In this document: in pieces, positions 8,972 to 16,538 of the stretch
How the letters are laid out: each line of letters opens with the position of its first letter
Position numbering within the stretch: position 1 is the stretch's first letter
NCBI GenBank assembly: GCA_016927855.1
Contig: JAFGLV010000033.1
Coordinates: 27,602-91,601 of the forward strand
Source of the DNA: Sedimentisphaerales bacterium
GTDB taxonomy: Bacteria; Planctomycetota; Phycisphaerae; Sedimentisphaerales; Anaerobacaceae
Reading direction: 5' to 3'
DNA length: 64,000 nt
Translations under genes and position numbers: made by a program
The notes under the pieces: generated by a model
Databases searched by the model: none
Told to the model about the DNA's origin: nothing
Seen by the model: the letters and a program-made list of their open reading frames with translations, nothing else

Positions 8972-10861
8972 ATGACAAGAGAAAGCGACAAGATCACATT
9001 TCGCGAAGACCCGAGCGACTTAACGAAAGGGAATATCAACCGGCGGCAGTTTCTCGGCACCGTAGCCGCTGCATCCGTGGCGCTGGGGCCATGGAGCAGA
9101 AGCACCAAGAGTATCAGTTCCGCCGCCACGACATGGGACAGCCGGATCATGCTCAGACCGTTCGACTACCGCGGCGTCAAGCTGGGTCGCAGCCGCTGGC
9201 AACAGCAGTACGCCTCGGCGCGTGATTTCTATTTGAGCGTCTCCAATGACGACATCCTGCACGGCTTCCGCCGGGCCGCGGGTCTCAACGCGCCCGGCGC
9301 ACCCTTGGGCGGCTGGGCTGGACGCGACTCCTCGGTGATCTTCGGTCAGTGGCTCCAGGCCATGGCCCGAACGTCGCAGGCCAACGACGACACGGAGCTG
9401 CGCGACAAGGCGACCTTCCTGGTCGACGAATGGGCCAAAACGCTCGGCGCCGACGGCAATCCGCGCATGAGGCACTATCCGTGGGAGAAACTGGTCGGCG
9501 GGCTTTCCGATATGCGCCAGTATGCCGGTCACGGCGGCGCGCCGGCGCTGCTGGAGAAGGTGGTCGATTGGGGCGTCAAGGCGCTCGACCGTACGCGCAC
9601 TCCCGCCGCAAACAAGCCATGGGAACTGCACTCGGGCGTGCCGCTGGAGTGGTACACCCTCAGCGAGAATCTCTATCGCGCCCACCAACTCACCGGCAAC
9701 GCCAAGTACAAGGAGTTCGGCGACGTCTGGCGTTACGACGCCTATTGGAACAAGTTTGCCGATAACAGCGCGCCGACCAATGCGCACGGCGTACACGCGT
9801 ACAGCCACTGCAACTCGTTCAGCGGCGCCGCTATGGCCTATCTGATTGAAGGGGACACACGCCTGCTGCGGATCATGGAAAACTTTTGCGATTTCCTTCA
9901 AGACTCGCAGTGTTACGCCACCGGCGGCTACGGTCCCGCGGAGCGCTATGTTATCAACGACGGCGCGCTGGGCGAATCGCTCACGAGTCGCCTCGATAGC
10001 TTCGAGGCTCCCTGCTGCACTTGGGCGGCGTTCAAGCTGGCCAGGTACCTGACGATGTTTACCGGCCAGTCCCGCTACGGCGACTGGATCGAACGGCTGC
10101 TCTACAACGGCATCGGCGCTGCGCTGCCCATCGTCGAGAACGGCAAGCACTTCTATTACGCCAACTATCATCTCGGCGCCGGAATGAAGGTCTACTCGCG
10201 CAACAACTACACTTGTTGCTCGGGAACGTATTTCCAGAGCGTGGCGGAATACCAGAACCTCATCTACTTCAAGGACGAGACAGGGCTGTACGTCAATCTC
10301 TACCTGTCTTCGGAGGTCACGTGGGAGACCGTCGGCCGGTCGATCAGACTCACCCAGCAGACGGACTATCCTGAAGGCGACACGATTGCGATGCGTCTGG
10401 AAATGGCGGGGCCAGCGAACTTCAGCCTCAATCTGCGCGTGCCGGGCTGGGCCGCGGGGGTTTCGGTCAAAGTCAATGGCGAAGCCTTGGACGTACCCGC
10501 GCCGCCGGGCCGCTGGGCGTCAATTCACCGCACCTGGCGGGGAGGTGATGTGGTCGAGATGACCATCCCACTGCATTTTCGCCGCGCGCCCATCGATCGC
10601 TGGCATCCGAATCGTGTTGCCGTCGTGCGAGGACCTGTCGTTTACGCCCAACAGATCGTGCACAAGCATCTGGTGAGCATTCCGCCGGACGACGAGGCGC
10701 TCAACGAGTGGCTGGTGGCGACGGACAACCCGGCGGTCTTCCGCTATGCGGGCCAGGAACAGTCTTCGCAACGCGATGACTTCATGCCGTTCTACCGGTT
10801 TGCCGAATTGCAGTCGTACCGGATGTATTTCGATTCGGCCCTGCGCAACGTCCTGTGGTGA
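8972..10861 (+). CDS. GH127/GH146-type (DUF1680) exported protein, probable beta-L-arabinofuranosidase
   Basis: The product is 629 residues from ATG 8972, which follows AAGGGG; a GTG at 8921 overlapping the previous stop is the alternative. INRRQFLGTVAAASVALG is a Tat-like signal preceded by a cytoplasmic stretch. The core is an alpha/alpha barrel of the DUF1680 type with LGGWAGRD early, SFEAPCCTWAAFKLARYL and NNYTCCSGTYFQ. In characterised GH127 enzymes a Zn site of one Glu and three Cys holds the nucleophilic Cys; the CCSGT here fits that Cys pair. The Glu-x-Cys motif is spaced differently (E-A-P-C-C). It probably removes beta-L-arabinofuranose, matching the GH43 gene upstream. Confidence 0.85.
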   Translation: MTRESDKITFREDPSDLTKGNINRRQFLGTVAAASVALGPWSRSTKSISSAATTWDSRIMLRPFDYRGVKLGRSRWQQQYASARDFYLSVSNDDILHGFRRAAGLNAPGAPLGGWAGRDSSVIFGQWLQAMARTSQANDDTELRDKATFLVDEWAKTLGADGNPRMRHYPWEKLVGGLSDMRQYAGHGGAPALLEKVVDWGVKALDRTRTPAANKPWELHSGVPLEWYTLSENLYRAHQLTGNAKYKEFGDVWRYDAYWNKFADNSAPTNAHGVHAYSHCNSFSGAAMAYLIEGDTRLLRIMENFCDFLQDSQCYATGGYGPAERYVINDGALGESLTSRLDSFEAPCCTWAAFKLARYLTMFTGQSRYGDWIERLLYNGIGAALPIVENGKHFYYANYHLGAGMKVYSRNNYTCCSGTYFQSVAEYQNLIYFKDETGLYVNLYLSSEVTWETVGRSIRLTQQTDYPEGDTIAMRLEMAGPANFSLNLRVPGWAAGVSVKVNGEALDVPAPPGRWASIHRTWRGGDVVEMTIPLHFRRAPIDRWHPNRVAVVRGPVVYAQQIVHKHLVSIPPDDEALNEWLVATDNPAVFRYAGQEQSSQRDDFMPFYRFAELQSYRMYFDSALRNVLW

Positions 10862-10881
10862 TGTATCCGCGACGAAACCAA

Positions 10882-11001
10882 GAGCCTCTGACAGAATGAT
10901 CTGTCGCGTTACGGACGTTGTAGGGGCAACCCCCTGTGGTTGCCCTGGGCAGGCACGGGGACCTGCCCCTCCCCATCCTCCGGTCATTCTGTTAGGCGCT
11001 C
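10882..11001. repeat. Palindromic intergenic element with imperfect terminal inverted repeats
   Basis: Left arm 10882-10899 (gagcctctgacagaatga) and right arm 10984-11001 are inverted repeats matching at 15 of 18 positions. Between them are a GTAGGGGCAACC/GGTTGCCC palindrome (about 10920-10945) and a GGGCAGGC/GCCTGCCC-type hairpin. This is the look of a small non-autonomous palindromic element rather than a gene. Confidence 0.5.
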
Positions 11002-11111
11002 TAAGTCGGAAAAGCGTCGTTTTGTTGCGCGCGTGTTGCGCATCCCCTCTGAATGTCAGTTGGCAGCGAAGGCCCCCGAAGATAACTCTTTGGAGGCCGG
11101 AGACTTGCGTC

Positions 11112-11160
11112 AACGCGCCCGGCAGGACTCGAACCTGCAACCTTCGGATTCGAACTCCGC
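11112..11160 (-). repeat. Partial tRNA-Arg copy: distal attachment-site repeat (attR/attL-like)
   Basis: Bases 11112-11154 are identical to 13149-13191, which is the 3' part of the intact tRNA-Arg(UCG) gene. The match resumes after one mismatch through 11160 (48 of 49). Identity ends in the anticodon loop, a standard crossover place for tRNA-targeting tyrosine integrases. The 5' half of the tRNA is absent here, so this is not a functional tRNA. Both copies are in the same orientation, as expected for the two ends of an integrated element. Confidence 0.8.
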
Positions 11161-11352
11161 TGACCAGAATTCACGCATGGTTATAGAACGGACAATTGGC
11201 CAGACGTCCCAACACCGCGGGGCACGCCATGGGGCGCTTTACGTGCAAAATGACCCCGATTGGGCCGAACTGATGTGCATCGCCACAAGCTGCGCTCTTG
11301 GGGTGATAACCGATGGTGTTCGCAACCAAGGCTGGGCCTACAGATGATGTGA
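11161..11352. other. Non-coding stretch at the distal end of the mini-island
   Basis: Between the tRNA fragment and the end of the radical SAM gene I see no gene. A plus-strand open frame ends at 11347 but has no start or recognisable motif of its own. Confidence 0.4.
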
Positions 11353-12657
11353 CTATACCGTCTTGACCTGTTTCAGCATACTGTTGCTCGCCGAACAAGG
11401 GACCCCCTGAGGAAACTCCTTCAGCAGATGACCCAGACGCTCCGCCTTGACGGTCAGCGGGACCTTCCGCCCAAACTCGGACGCCGGTGTCCCTGGACGG
11501 TCGCTGTATACGTACAGTTGAATGCGGGTGAAGGCCACGGCTCTCAGCAAGTCAACCGTCGCCCTGAAATCTTCATCCGTTTCTCCGGGAAACCCCACGA
11601 GAATGTGGGTCTCCAGCGGTAGGGACGGGGCCGCCTCCAACAGACTCCTCAAGGAATGCTCCGCGTCTGCCGCCGTGTATTGGCGTCGCATCAGATCGAG
11701 TATCCTGTCGCTGCCCGATTGCACAGGAACCCTGAGCCGTTCGATGCGTTGACTATTCGCGCCCAAGAGCGCGGCCAGTTCCTTGGTGTACTTGATGACG
11801 TAGCGACCATTGATATCGGTGAATGTCACTTTGAATGATCCTTGGCGGCTGAACAGTCTTGCGAGCAGTATCGGCAGGGAAGTGCCGATGTCCGTACCGT
11901 AGGGACCGAGATCCTCGGCCAACAGTTCGAACCGGCTGTATCCCTGGCTCACGCCACGGTCGAACTCGGCAAGAACGCCATCCAGGGATTTGGAGCGAAG
12001 GGTCCCGGCCGCGACCCGTATGGCGCAGTATGTGCACTCCTCAAGGCACCCCCGGGCCACCCGAATTCGAAACAGGGGCTCTGCAGGCCCCCTTGATTTC
12101 CGTCTGAAGAAAAGCCTCCCAGCGGGTCCATCCAAACCCAGACGGCAAGACAGCGACTTCACACGTTGCCTGATCTCTCGTCTCACCACTTCGAGTCTGC
12201 TCGCACCAGGGTGGTATTCATCGAACCGCCAGCAGCGCGTCGCCGCGCGCACCAGAGCCTGGGTGTCGTTTACAGCAGGCACGTCAGCAAGGGAACGTAC
12301 CGCTGACGTAAGCTGGTCGAGTCTGCTGATATCCGCCGGGGAGACCACTATGGCGCCGAGTTCATCGCTTACGCGCCTCGGATTTATCCCTGCCAGACAG
12401 CCCATCACGATGAACGGTGTATCACCGACCTTGTTCTTCAGTATGGCCAACCGTGCAATGCTCTCCTCCTCAGCGGTGGTATCGAATGCACAAGCAGTCG
12501 CGATGATCAGGTCCGCTTTCTCGGGCCGACTGACCACTTTCCAGCCGTTGGCCCCGAAATAGGCAAACAGCCATGCCGTGTCCATCTGGCTGCGAGGGCA
12601 CCCGTTTGCGTAGGCGATGCACACCGATTTCGGATTCTGGCTGCGCGTTCTTCGCAT
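11353..12657 (-). CDS. MiaB-like radical SAM methylthiotransferase-family protein
   Basis: The product is 434 residues. The N-terminal UPF0004-type domain shows three Cys in the usual places: NGCPRSQMDT, ATACAFDTTAEEES and VMGCLAG. The radical SAM cluster motif CLEECTYC lies near residue 205, followed by VPVQSGSDRILDLMRRQY and ETHILVGFPGETDEDF, both typical of methylthiotransferases. Such enzymes put a methylthio group on tRNA bases or on ribosomal protein S12. The C-terminal TRAM RNA-binding domain is absent; the protein stops soon after the radical SAM fold. No clear ribosome site precedes the ATG. The gene is the only complete cargo of the tRNA-bounded element. Its substrate is unknown. 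Confidence 0.85.
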   Translation of the reverse strand: MRRTRSQNPKSVCIAYANGCPRSQMDTAWLFAYFGANGWKVVSRPEKADLIIATACAFDTTAEEESIARLAILKNKVGDTPFIVMGCLAGINPRRVSDELGAIVVSPADISRLDQLTSAVRSLADVPAVNDTQALVRAATRCWRFDEYHPGASRLEVVRREIRQRVKSLSCRLGLDGPAGRLFFRRKSRGPAEPLFRIRVARGCLEECTYCAIRVAAGTLRSKSLDGVLAEFDRGVSQGYSRFELLAEDLGPYGTDIGTSLPILLARLFSRQGSFKVTFTDINGRYVIKYTKELAALLGANSQRIERLRVPVQSGSDRILDLMRRQYTAADAEHSLRSLLEAAPSLPLETHILVGFPGETDEDFRATVDLLRAVAFTRIQLYVYSDRPGTPASEFGRKVPLTVKAERLGHLLKEFPQGVPCSASNSMLKQVKTV

Positions 12658-12849
12658 GCGCTGTTATCGACATGAAGTGGACTCCACTTTATTGCAGAAC
12701 CTACACGTCCGATAAGCTGACATTTCCCATATGACCTCCACCCGGCAACAGTGCCGGCGCCCTATTGTCCCGGGTTTCCCGGGTGATCCGTCTGTTTCTG
12801 TGTAGCGGCCTGACGGTGAGCATACCCACCGGATCCTCCAAGCACCGGG

Positions 12850-13149
12850 AGACAGACACCGTACCGCGACGCCACGACGGACCGCTATACGCACGTCCAC
12901 TTTCACGACGAGCGGGCCGCCCTGTCGATGCTGCCCGATCTGACCACGCTGCCGAGTGACGAACAGGCCAGAGCCACCGGCACCGGCGATTCCTTTGCCG
13001 CCGATTCACCCGTCAAAGCGACACGCCCGGTCCATGACAAGAAGAATGGGGCGTGCCATGGGGCGGTGCTCAGTACCATTCCAGGGAATTCCCCGCACCT
13101 CGGCGCAAAGCAAAACCGCCTTGCCGGTATCGAAAAAGGCGGTTATTGA
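12850..13149 (+). pseudogene. Remnant of a tyrosine integrase C-terminus
   Basis: In the frame ending with TGA at 13147-13149 the sequence reads YRDATTDRYTHVHFHDERAA then LSMLPDLTTLPSDEQ. TDRYTHV followed by a Leu/Pro-rich tail matches the end of phage-type tyrosine recombinases, with the Tyr as the presumed nucleophile. The upstream catalytic domain (Arg...His-x-x-Arg) is missing, so it cannot be active. Its stop lies one base before the 3' end of the tRNA-Arg gene, exactly where an integrase gene would sit in an integrated element. The call is inference from a short motif plus position. Confidence 0.55.
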
Positions 13150-13150
13150 A

Positions 13151-13223
13151 CGCGCCCGGCAGGACTCGAACCTGCAACCTTCGGATTCGAAGTCCGCGAC
13201 TCTATCCATTGAGCTACGGGCGC
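13151..13223 (-). tRNA. tRNA-Arg (anticodon UCG)
   Basis: On the minus strand a 73-nt cloverleaf folds: acceptor GCGCCCG/CGGGCGC, D stem GCTC/GAGT, anticodon stem GCGGA/TCCGA (outer pair mismatched) with loop CTTCGAA giving anticodon TCG, and T arm GCAGG-TTCGAGT-CCTGC. The discriminator is G and CCA is not encoded. It reads CGA arginine codons. Its 3' part is duplicated at 11112, marking it as an integration site. Confidence 0.95.
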
Positions 13224-13291
13224 AGAATCAAAGCGTCCGTACTGTACCGGAGAAGGCCCCGGTCGTCAACCCTGGGGCAGAAATCCCGCGG

Positions 13292-14236
13292 TCAGATCGC
13301 GTCCGGGCCGATCGACCCGAAGACGCGGCTCGCGCCGAGAAGCCCGCTGTTGGCAGGATCGTCCGCGAGAGCACGGCCGCCACGGTAGCGATATTGGCCG
13401 CGACTGAGGCCCGCCAGACGCTGCCTTTGCTCGGCCGAAAGCTGTGGACGAATCATGACGACGTACTGAGCCACCCTCCATTCAAGCCTGCTGTGCGCCT
13501 CGATGAGGCTGTCTCGCCCTAGCAGGAGCTCGTTGTCGTTCGCCCGAGAGTCTTGCAGAGCTGCCAGCAACGACGAGTACGCGGCAGCCACCTCTTCCTT
13601 CAGACGCACGCAATCGGCGGAGAAATTGGGGTCGTGCTCCTGGGCATAGGCGATCTGCGCCGCGGTCAGTTGCAGTTTCTCGGCGGGCTCACCGCTGCCG
13701 CGACCGCCGCGGTATTGCCTGCCTCCCGGTCCGAATCCGCTGCGACGTCGACCGCCGCCATAGCCATAGCCTCGCCCCGGGCCGGCGCCGTCGTCCTGCG
13801 CGCCACCACGCCAGCGATAGCGTCGTTGCAGGCGGCCTTGCAGGGAATCAACGCAGGACGCCATCAGACGCCGGCTCTGGTCCGGCGGCAGACTGTTGCG
13901 CAGCTCTACGAGGCGCGTACCGACCGCGTACATCAGGTGCATGTTTGATTCGATGACGCGCTGGACCTGGTCGAGAATCTCCTCGTCCAACGAGCAGGGA
14001 TCGACCAGCATGGCAGCCAGAGTGCTCTTGTGCGAGATCACCGTCTCGGTGAGTCCCTGCACCTCCTGCTGAAACCGGCTCTCTGCCTCTCGAACCGGTG
14101 CCGGAGCCCGTTGCAGCCAGCCGGTGGAGGCGGAATCGGCCTGCCGACGAGCAGCCAGCAACCGACCGGTAACGAAAGATGTGCCGCCGACAACCAGAAC
14201 GGCCGCGAGCAACATAAGGGAACGCCGCCGATTCAT
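13292..14236 (-). CDS. Spy/CpxP-like exported protein (periplasmic stress or metal-response type)
   Basis: The product is 314 residues from the ATG at 14236; a ribosome site GGAGAGGGGAG lies in the end of the anti-sigma gene. An N-terminal membrane anchor or signal (MNRRRSLMLLAAVLVVGG) leads to two helical stretches ending in LPPDQSRRLMASC and LSAEQRQRLAGL, the LTxxQ-like hallmark of the Spy/CpxP/ZraP group. A Gly/Arg/Tyr-rich linker of about 50 residues separates the halves. It is the third gene of a sigma / anti-sigma operon, one base after the anti-sigma stop, so it is likely a sensor or effector of that system. Confidence 0.65.
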   Translation of the reverse strand: MNRRRSLMLLAAVLVVGGTSFVTGRLLAARRQADSASTGWLQRAPAPVREAESRFQQEVQGLTETVISHKSTLAAMLVDPCSLDEEILDQVQRVIESNMHLMYAVGTRLVELRNSLPPDQSRRLMASCVDSLQGRLQRRYRWRGGAQDDGAGPGRGYGYGGGRRRSGFGPGGRQYRGGRGSGEPAEKLQLTAAQIAYAQEHDPNFSADCVRLKEEVAAAYSSLLAALQDSRANDNELLLGRDSLIEAHSRLEWRVAQYVVMIRPQLSAEQRQRLAGLSRGQYRYRGGRALADDPANSGLLGASRVFGSIGPDAI

Positions 14237-14237
14237 A

Positions 14238-14690
14238 TCAACTCCCCTCTCCGATGGCCTGCTCGTCGTCCAGCACAAGCGCCGAGAGCGTCTCGCCGAT
14301 TTCCAGACCCAGCGCGGATACGTAGGACGGAGGCTCGTCCGGCAAGGACGTTCGTGCCTGGCCGGCGCTCCACCGACCGCCGACGTAGCCCACCGCCGCG
14401 GCGGTCACGATCGACGCGGCGACCCGAAGCAAGGCACCGGCCGCAGGCAGGCGGATGGTCGCGCTTGTCCCTTCGCGCTGCGCCGCTAATGCGACAATCC
14501 GCTCGGAATCCAGGCGCGGCGGTGCTTCGACTTCCCATGCGCCCAGAGCGCCCCATGTCTGGCGGATGGCCGCCAGTTTCTCACAGCACCGCGGGCAACT
14601 CTGCAGATGAACCACGACGGCTTTCTCCCACCCGGCCTCAAGGCGCTTGCCCACCAGCTCGATCAATTCGATGTCTCTGACGTGTTCCAT
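14238..14690 (-). CDS. Membrane anti-sigma factor with zf-HC2 zinc finger
   Basis: The product is 150 residues. The ATG at 14690 follows TGAGG. VVHLQSCPRCCEKL contains the His-x3-Cys-x2-Cys zinc-binding anti-sigma motif near residue 30. A single membrane helix lies near residue 90 (LLRVAASIVTAAAVGYVGG), with a short periplasmic tail. It would hold the ECF sigma factor encoded just upstream at the inner face of the membrane. It is 49 bp after the sigma gene and 1 bp before the Spy-like gene, so the three are almost certainly one operon. Confidence 0.8.
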   Translation of the reverse strand: MEHVRDIELIELVGKRLEAGWEKAVVVHLQSCPRCCEKLAAIRQTWGALGAWEVEAPPRLDSERIVALAAQREGTSATIRLPAAGALLRVAASIVTAAAVGYVGGRWSAGQARTSLPDEPPSYVSALGLEIGETLSALVLDDEQAIGEGS

Positions 14691-14739
14691 AGACTTTGCC
14701 TCACTCGTTGAACGTCGCTCGCAGGCGTCTGCCTGCGGC

Positions 14740-15303
14740 CTAAGGCGCAAAATCCTGGTATTTTTCTAAACTTCTTCTGAGATGCTCATAGGCCCGGACC
14801 AGAAGCGACTCGACCGCAGAGCGGCTCCAGCCGGTCACGGCGACGATTTCGCTGTGGCGGAGCCCTTCGTAGCGGTGAAGAATGAGCACCCGGCGTTGCC
14901 TTTCAGGCAGGCTGTTGACGGCATCGCGCACCAGCCGGGCGGCTTCGCGGCGTTCCGCTGAATCACTGGCGGAGACGTCCTGGCCCTCGGGTTCCGGCGT
15001 TTCTCGCGCGGCCGGGCGGCCCATTGCTCGGCGCTGCTCATCGATGCTCAGATTGTAGACGATACGATACAGCCACGTCGTGAACTTCGCTTCGGGTCGA
15101 TAGTGCCGCGCCGCCTGGTGCAGACGCAGGAACGTCTCTTGGGCGACGTCTTCGGCACGATGCCAATCGCCCAGCAGGCGGTACGCCAGCGACGTGACAC
15201 GGCTTTGATGGCGCTCGGCCAGCACACCCAGCGCGGCGTTGTCGCCGGCACCCAGGCGGGTCATCAGATCAACGTCACTGGATTGCTCGTCTGCTTTCGT
15301 CAA
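14740..15303 (-). CDS. ECF RNA polymerase sigma factor
   Basis: The product is about 187 residues. Region 2 is clear (YRLLGDWHRAEDVAQETFLR, then FTTWLYRIVYNLSIDEQRR), as is region 4 (VNSLPERQRRVLILHRYEGL, SEIVAVTGWSRSAVESLLVR). These recognise -10 and -35 elements. The start is uncertain: I chose a TTG at 15303 giving MTKADEQSSDVDL; an ATG at 15264 is possible but shortens region 2. The open frame continues upstream to 15549 but would then overlap the divergent DUF2202 gene. It is first in an operon with its anti-sigma factor and a Spy-like protein. Confidence 0.88.
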   Translation of the reverse strand: MTKADEQSSDVDLMTRLGAGDNAALGVLAERHQSRVTSLAYRLLGDWHRAEDVAQETFLRLHQAARHYRPEAKFTTWLYRIVYNLSIDEQRRAMGRPAARETPEPEGQDVSASDSAERREAARLVRDAVNSLPERQRRVLILHRYEGLRHSEIVAVTGWSRSAVESLLVRAYEHLRRSLEKYQDFAP

Positions 15304-15450
15304 GCGGCCTGAGACCTCACACAAGCGTCTGCGAACTCGCTCGTTCCTACGCTCCGAGGGCCGCGCGGTTCGGATCGGACGAATTTCTCCAAAAAGCACC
15401 GCAGGTGTTGCTGGCCCACCTGCGTTCAAGGGATGACTGTACGTCGTTCC

Positions 15451-15475
15451 GGAACCGTGTTCAAGAAGCCAATGT
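15451..15475 (+). promoter_or_regulatory. Possible ECF-type promoter for the DUF2202 gene
   Basis: GGAACC at 15451-15456 resembles the ECF -35 consensus, with GTTG about 17 bp further on, 30-odd bases before the DUF2202 start. The divergent ECF sigma gene is 150 bp away. It is a weak call from a short motif. Confidence 0.25.
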
Positions 15476-15508
15476 TGAAAACCGAATCGAATTTCAAGGG
15501 GGCAAAAC

Positions 15509-16399
15509 ATGAAAGCGAAAGCACTACTGACAGCCGCGGCACTGTTCACGACACTCGTCGGACTGACCTACGCAGCCGGGCCCGCCCAGAGAGGCGGGGG
15601 CACGGCGCTGGCGCCGCTGAGCGCCGAAGAGATCAAGCACATCACCTACATGCGTGAAGAAGAGAAAGTCGCGCGGGACGTGTATCTGACGATGGCAGAG
15701 TTGTGGGACTGTCCGGTCTTCGCGAACGTCAGTGTGTCGGAACAGCGTCACATGGACGCGGTCGGCCGGCTCATCGCCAAGCACGGGCTGACCGATCCGG
15801 TCGTGGATGATACGCCTGGCGTATTCACCAACGCTGCCCTGGGAGCGATGTATTCCGATTTCACAGAGATCGGCACGGCTTCACTGGAGGGCGCATTGGA
15901 GGCGGGCCGGCAGATCGAAGTGAAGGACATCGAGGATCTGACTGCGGCGTTGGCAGAGACGACGGCGCCGGACGTCACGCGGGTGTTCGAGAATCTGCTG
16001 AACGGCTCGAACAACCACCTGGCCGCCTTCACCCGGGCCATTGAGACGGGATGCACGCCGATCTGTGACGGCACAGGCCGCTGCGGCCTGGGTCTCGGCG
16101 CCGGCAACGGCGCCGGTCGGGGCAACGGTCCCCAGGGACTCGCCGGCATGGGACGGGGCATGAGACTCGGCCGGCGTAATGGCAATGGCTTCGGACAAGG
16201 TCAGGGACTGGCCCTGCGCGACGGCACCGGACCCGGACGAGGTCAAGGATTCGGCCCGCGCGACGGCAGCGGTCTGCGACGAGGCCGAGGATTCGGTGCG
16301 CGTGATGGCAGCGGACCCGGTCGCGGACAAGGCCGGGGCGGCGGGAGACTGCGCCAGGGCCCGCGCGACGGCACCGGCCCCAACTGTCGGGCGAACTGA
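15509..16399 (+). CDS. Exported DUF2202 (ferritin-like) protein with Gly/Arg-rich tail
   Basis: The product is 296 residues. AAGGGGGC precedes the ATG and a signal peptide follows (MKAKALLTAAALFTTLVG). Residues about 35-185 match the DUF2202 four-helix fold: ITYMREEEKVARDVYLTM, SEQRHMDAVGRLI, a central helix, then NGSNNHLAAFTRAIE. Its Glu and His pattern suggests a di-metal site. From about residue 195 the tail is low complexity, with repeats like GRGQGFGPRDGSG that are also visible as DNA repeats around 16190-16340. The gene is divergent from the ECF sigma operon and may belong to its regulon. Function is unknown. Confidence 0.8.
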   Translation: MKAKALLTAAALFTTLVGLTYAAGPAQRGGGTALAPLSAEEIKHITYMREEEKVARDVYLTMAELWDCPVFANVSVSEQRHMDAVGRLIAKHGLTDPVVDDTPGVFTNAALGAMYSDFTEIGTASLEGALEAGRQIEVKDIEDLTAALAETTAPDVTRVFENLLNGSNNHLAAFTRAIETGCTPICDGTGRCGLGLGAGNGAGRGNGPQGLAGMGRGMRLGRRNGNGFGQGQGLALRDGTGPGRGQGFGPRDGSGLRRGRGFGARDGSGPGRGQGRGGGRLRQGPRDGTGPNCRAN

Positions 16400-16477
16400 C
16401 AGCGTCAGCCGCGTCGGGCACCCTGACAAGCGGAACAGCCGCCGGCTGAGACCGGTACACGTGAAACGGTAACAAGG

Positions 16478-16513
16478 AACGGACTGCACGAAGACATAGG
16501 CGTGCAGCCCGTT
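16478..16513. terminator. Bidirectional hairpin terminator
   Basis: aacggactgcacg and cgtgcagcccgtt form a 13-bp stem with one mismatch, then cttt. It lies between the convergent DUF2202 and CocE-type genes and could end both transcripts. Confidence 0.6.
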
Positions 16514-16538
16514 CTTTCGTACCCGGAAGTCCTCTGCC

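Noticed and set aside
10940..11186. Open frames containing RQDSNLQPSDS / GRTRTCNLRIR, here and at 12956-13388
   Set aside because: They are translations of the tRNA-Arg gene and its fragment, a well-known kind of false protein.
11353..13149. The 11-13 kb region as a prophage
   Set aside because: There are no structural or replication genes; only one cargo gene and an integrase end are present.
16190..16380. Repeated GRGQGFGPRDGSG-coding DNA considered as a CRISPR-like array
   Set aside because: Units are inside a coding frame, vary in length and have no spacers.
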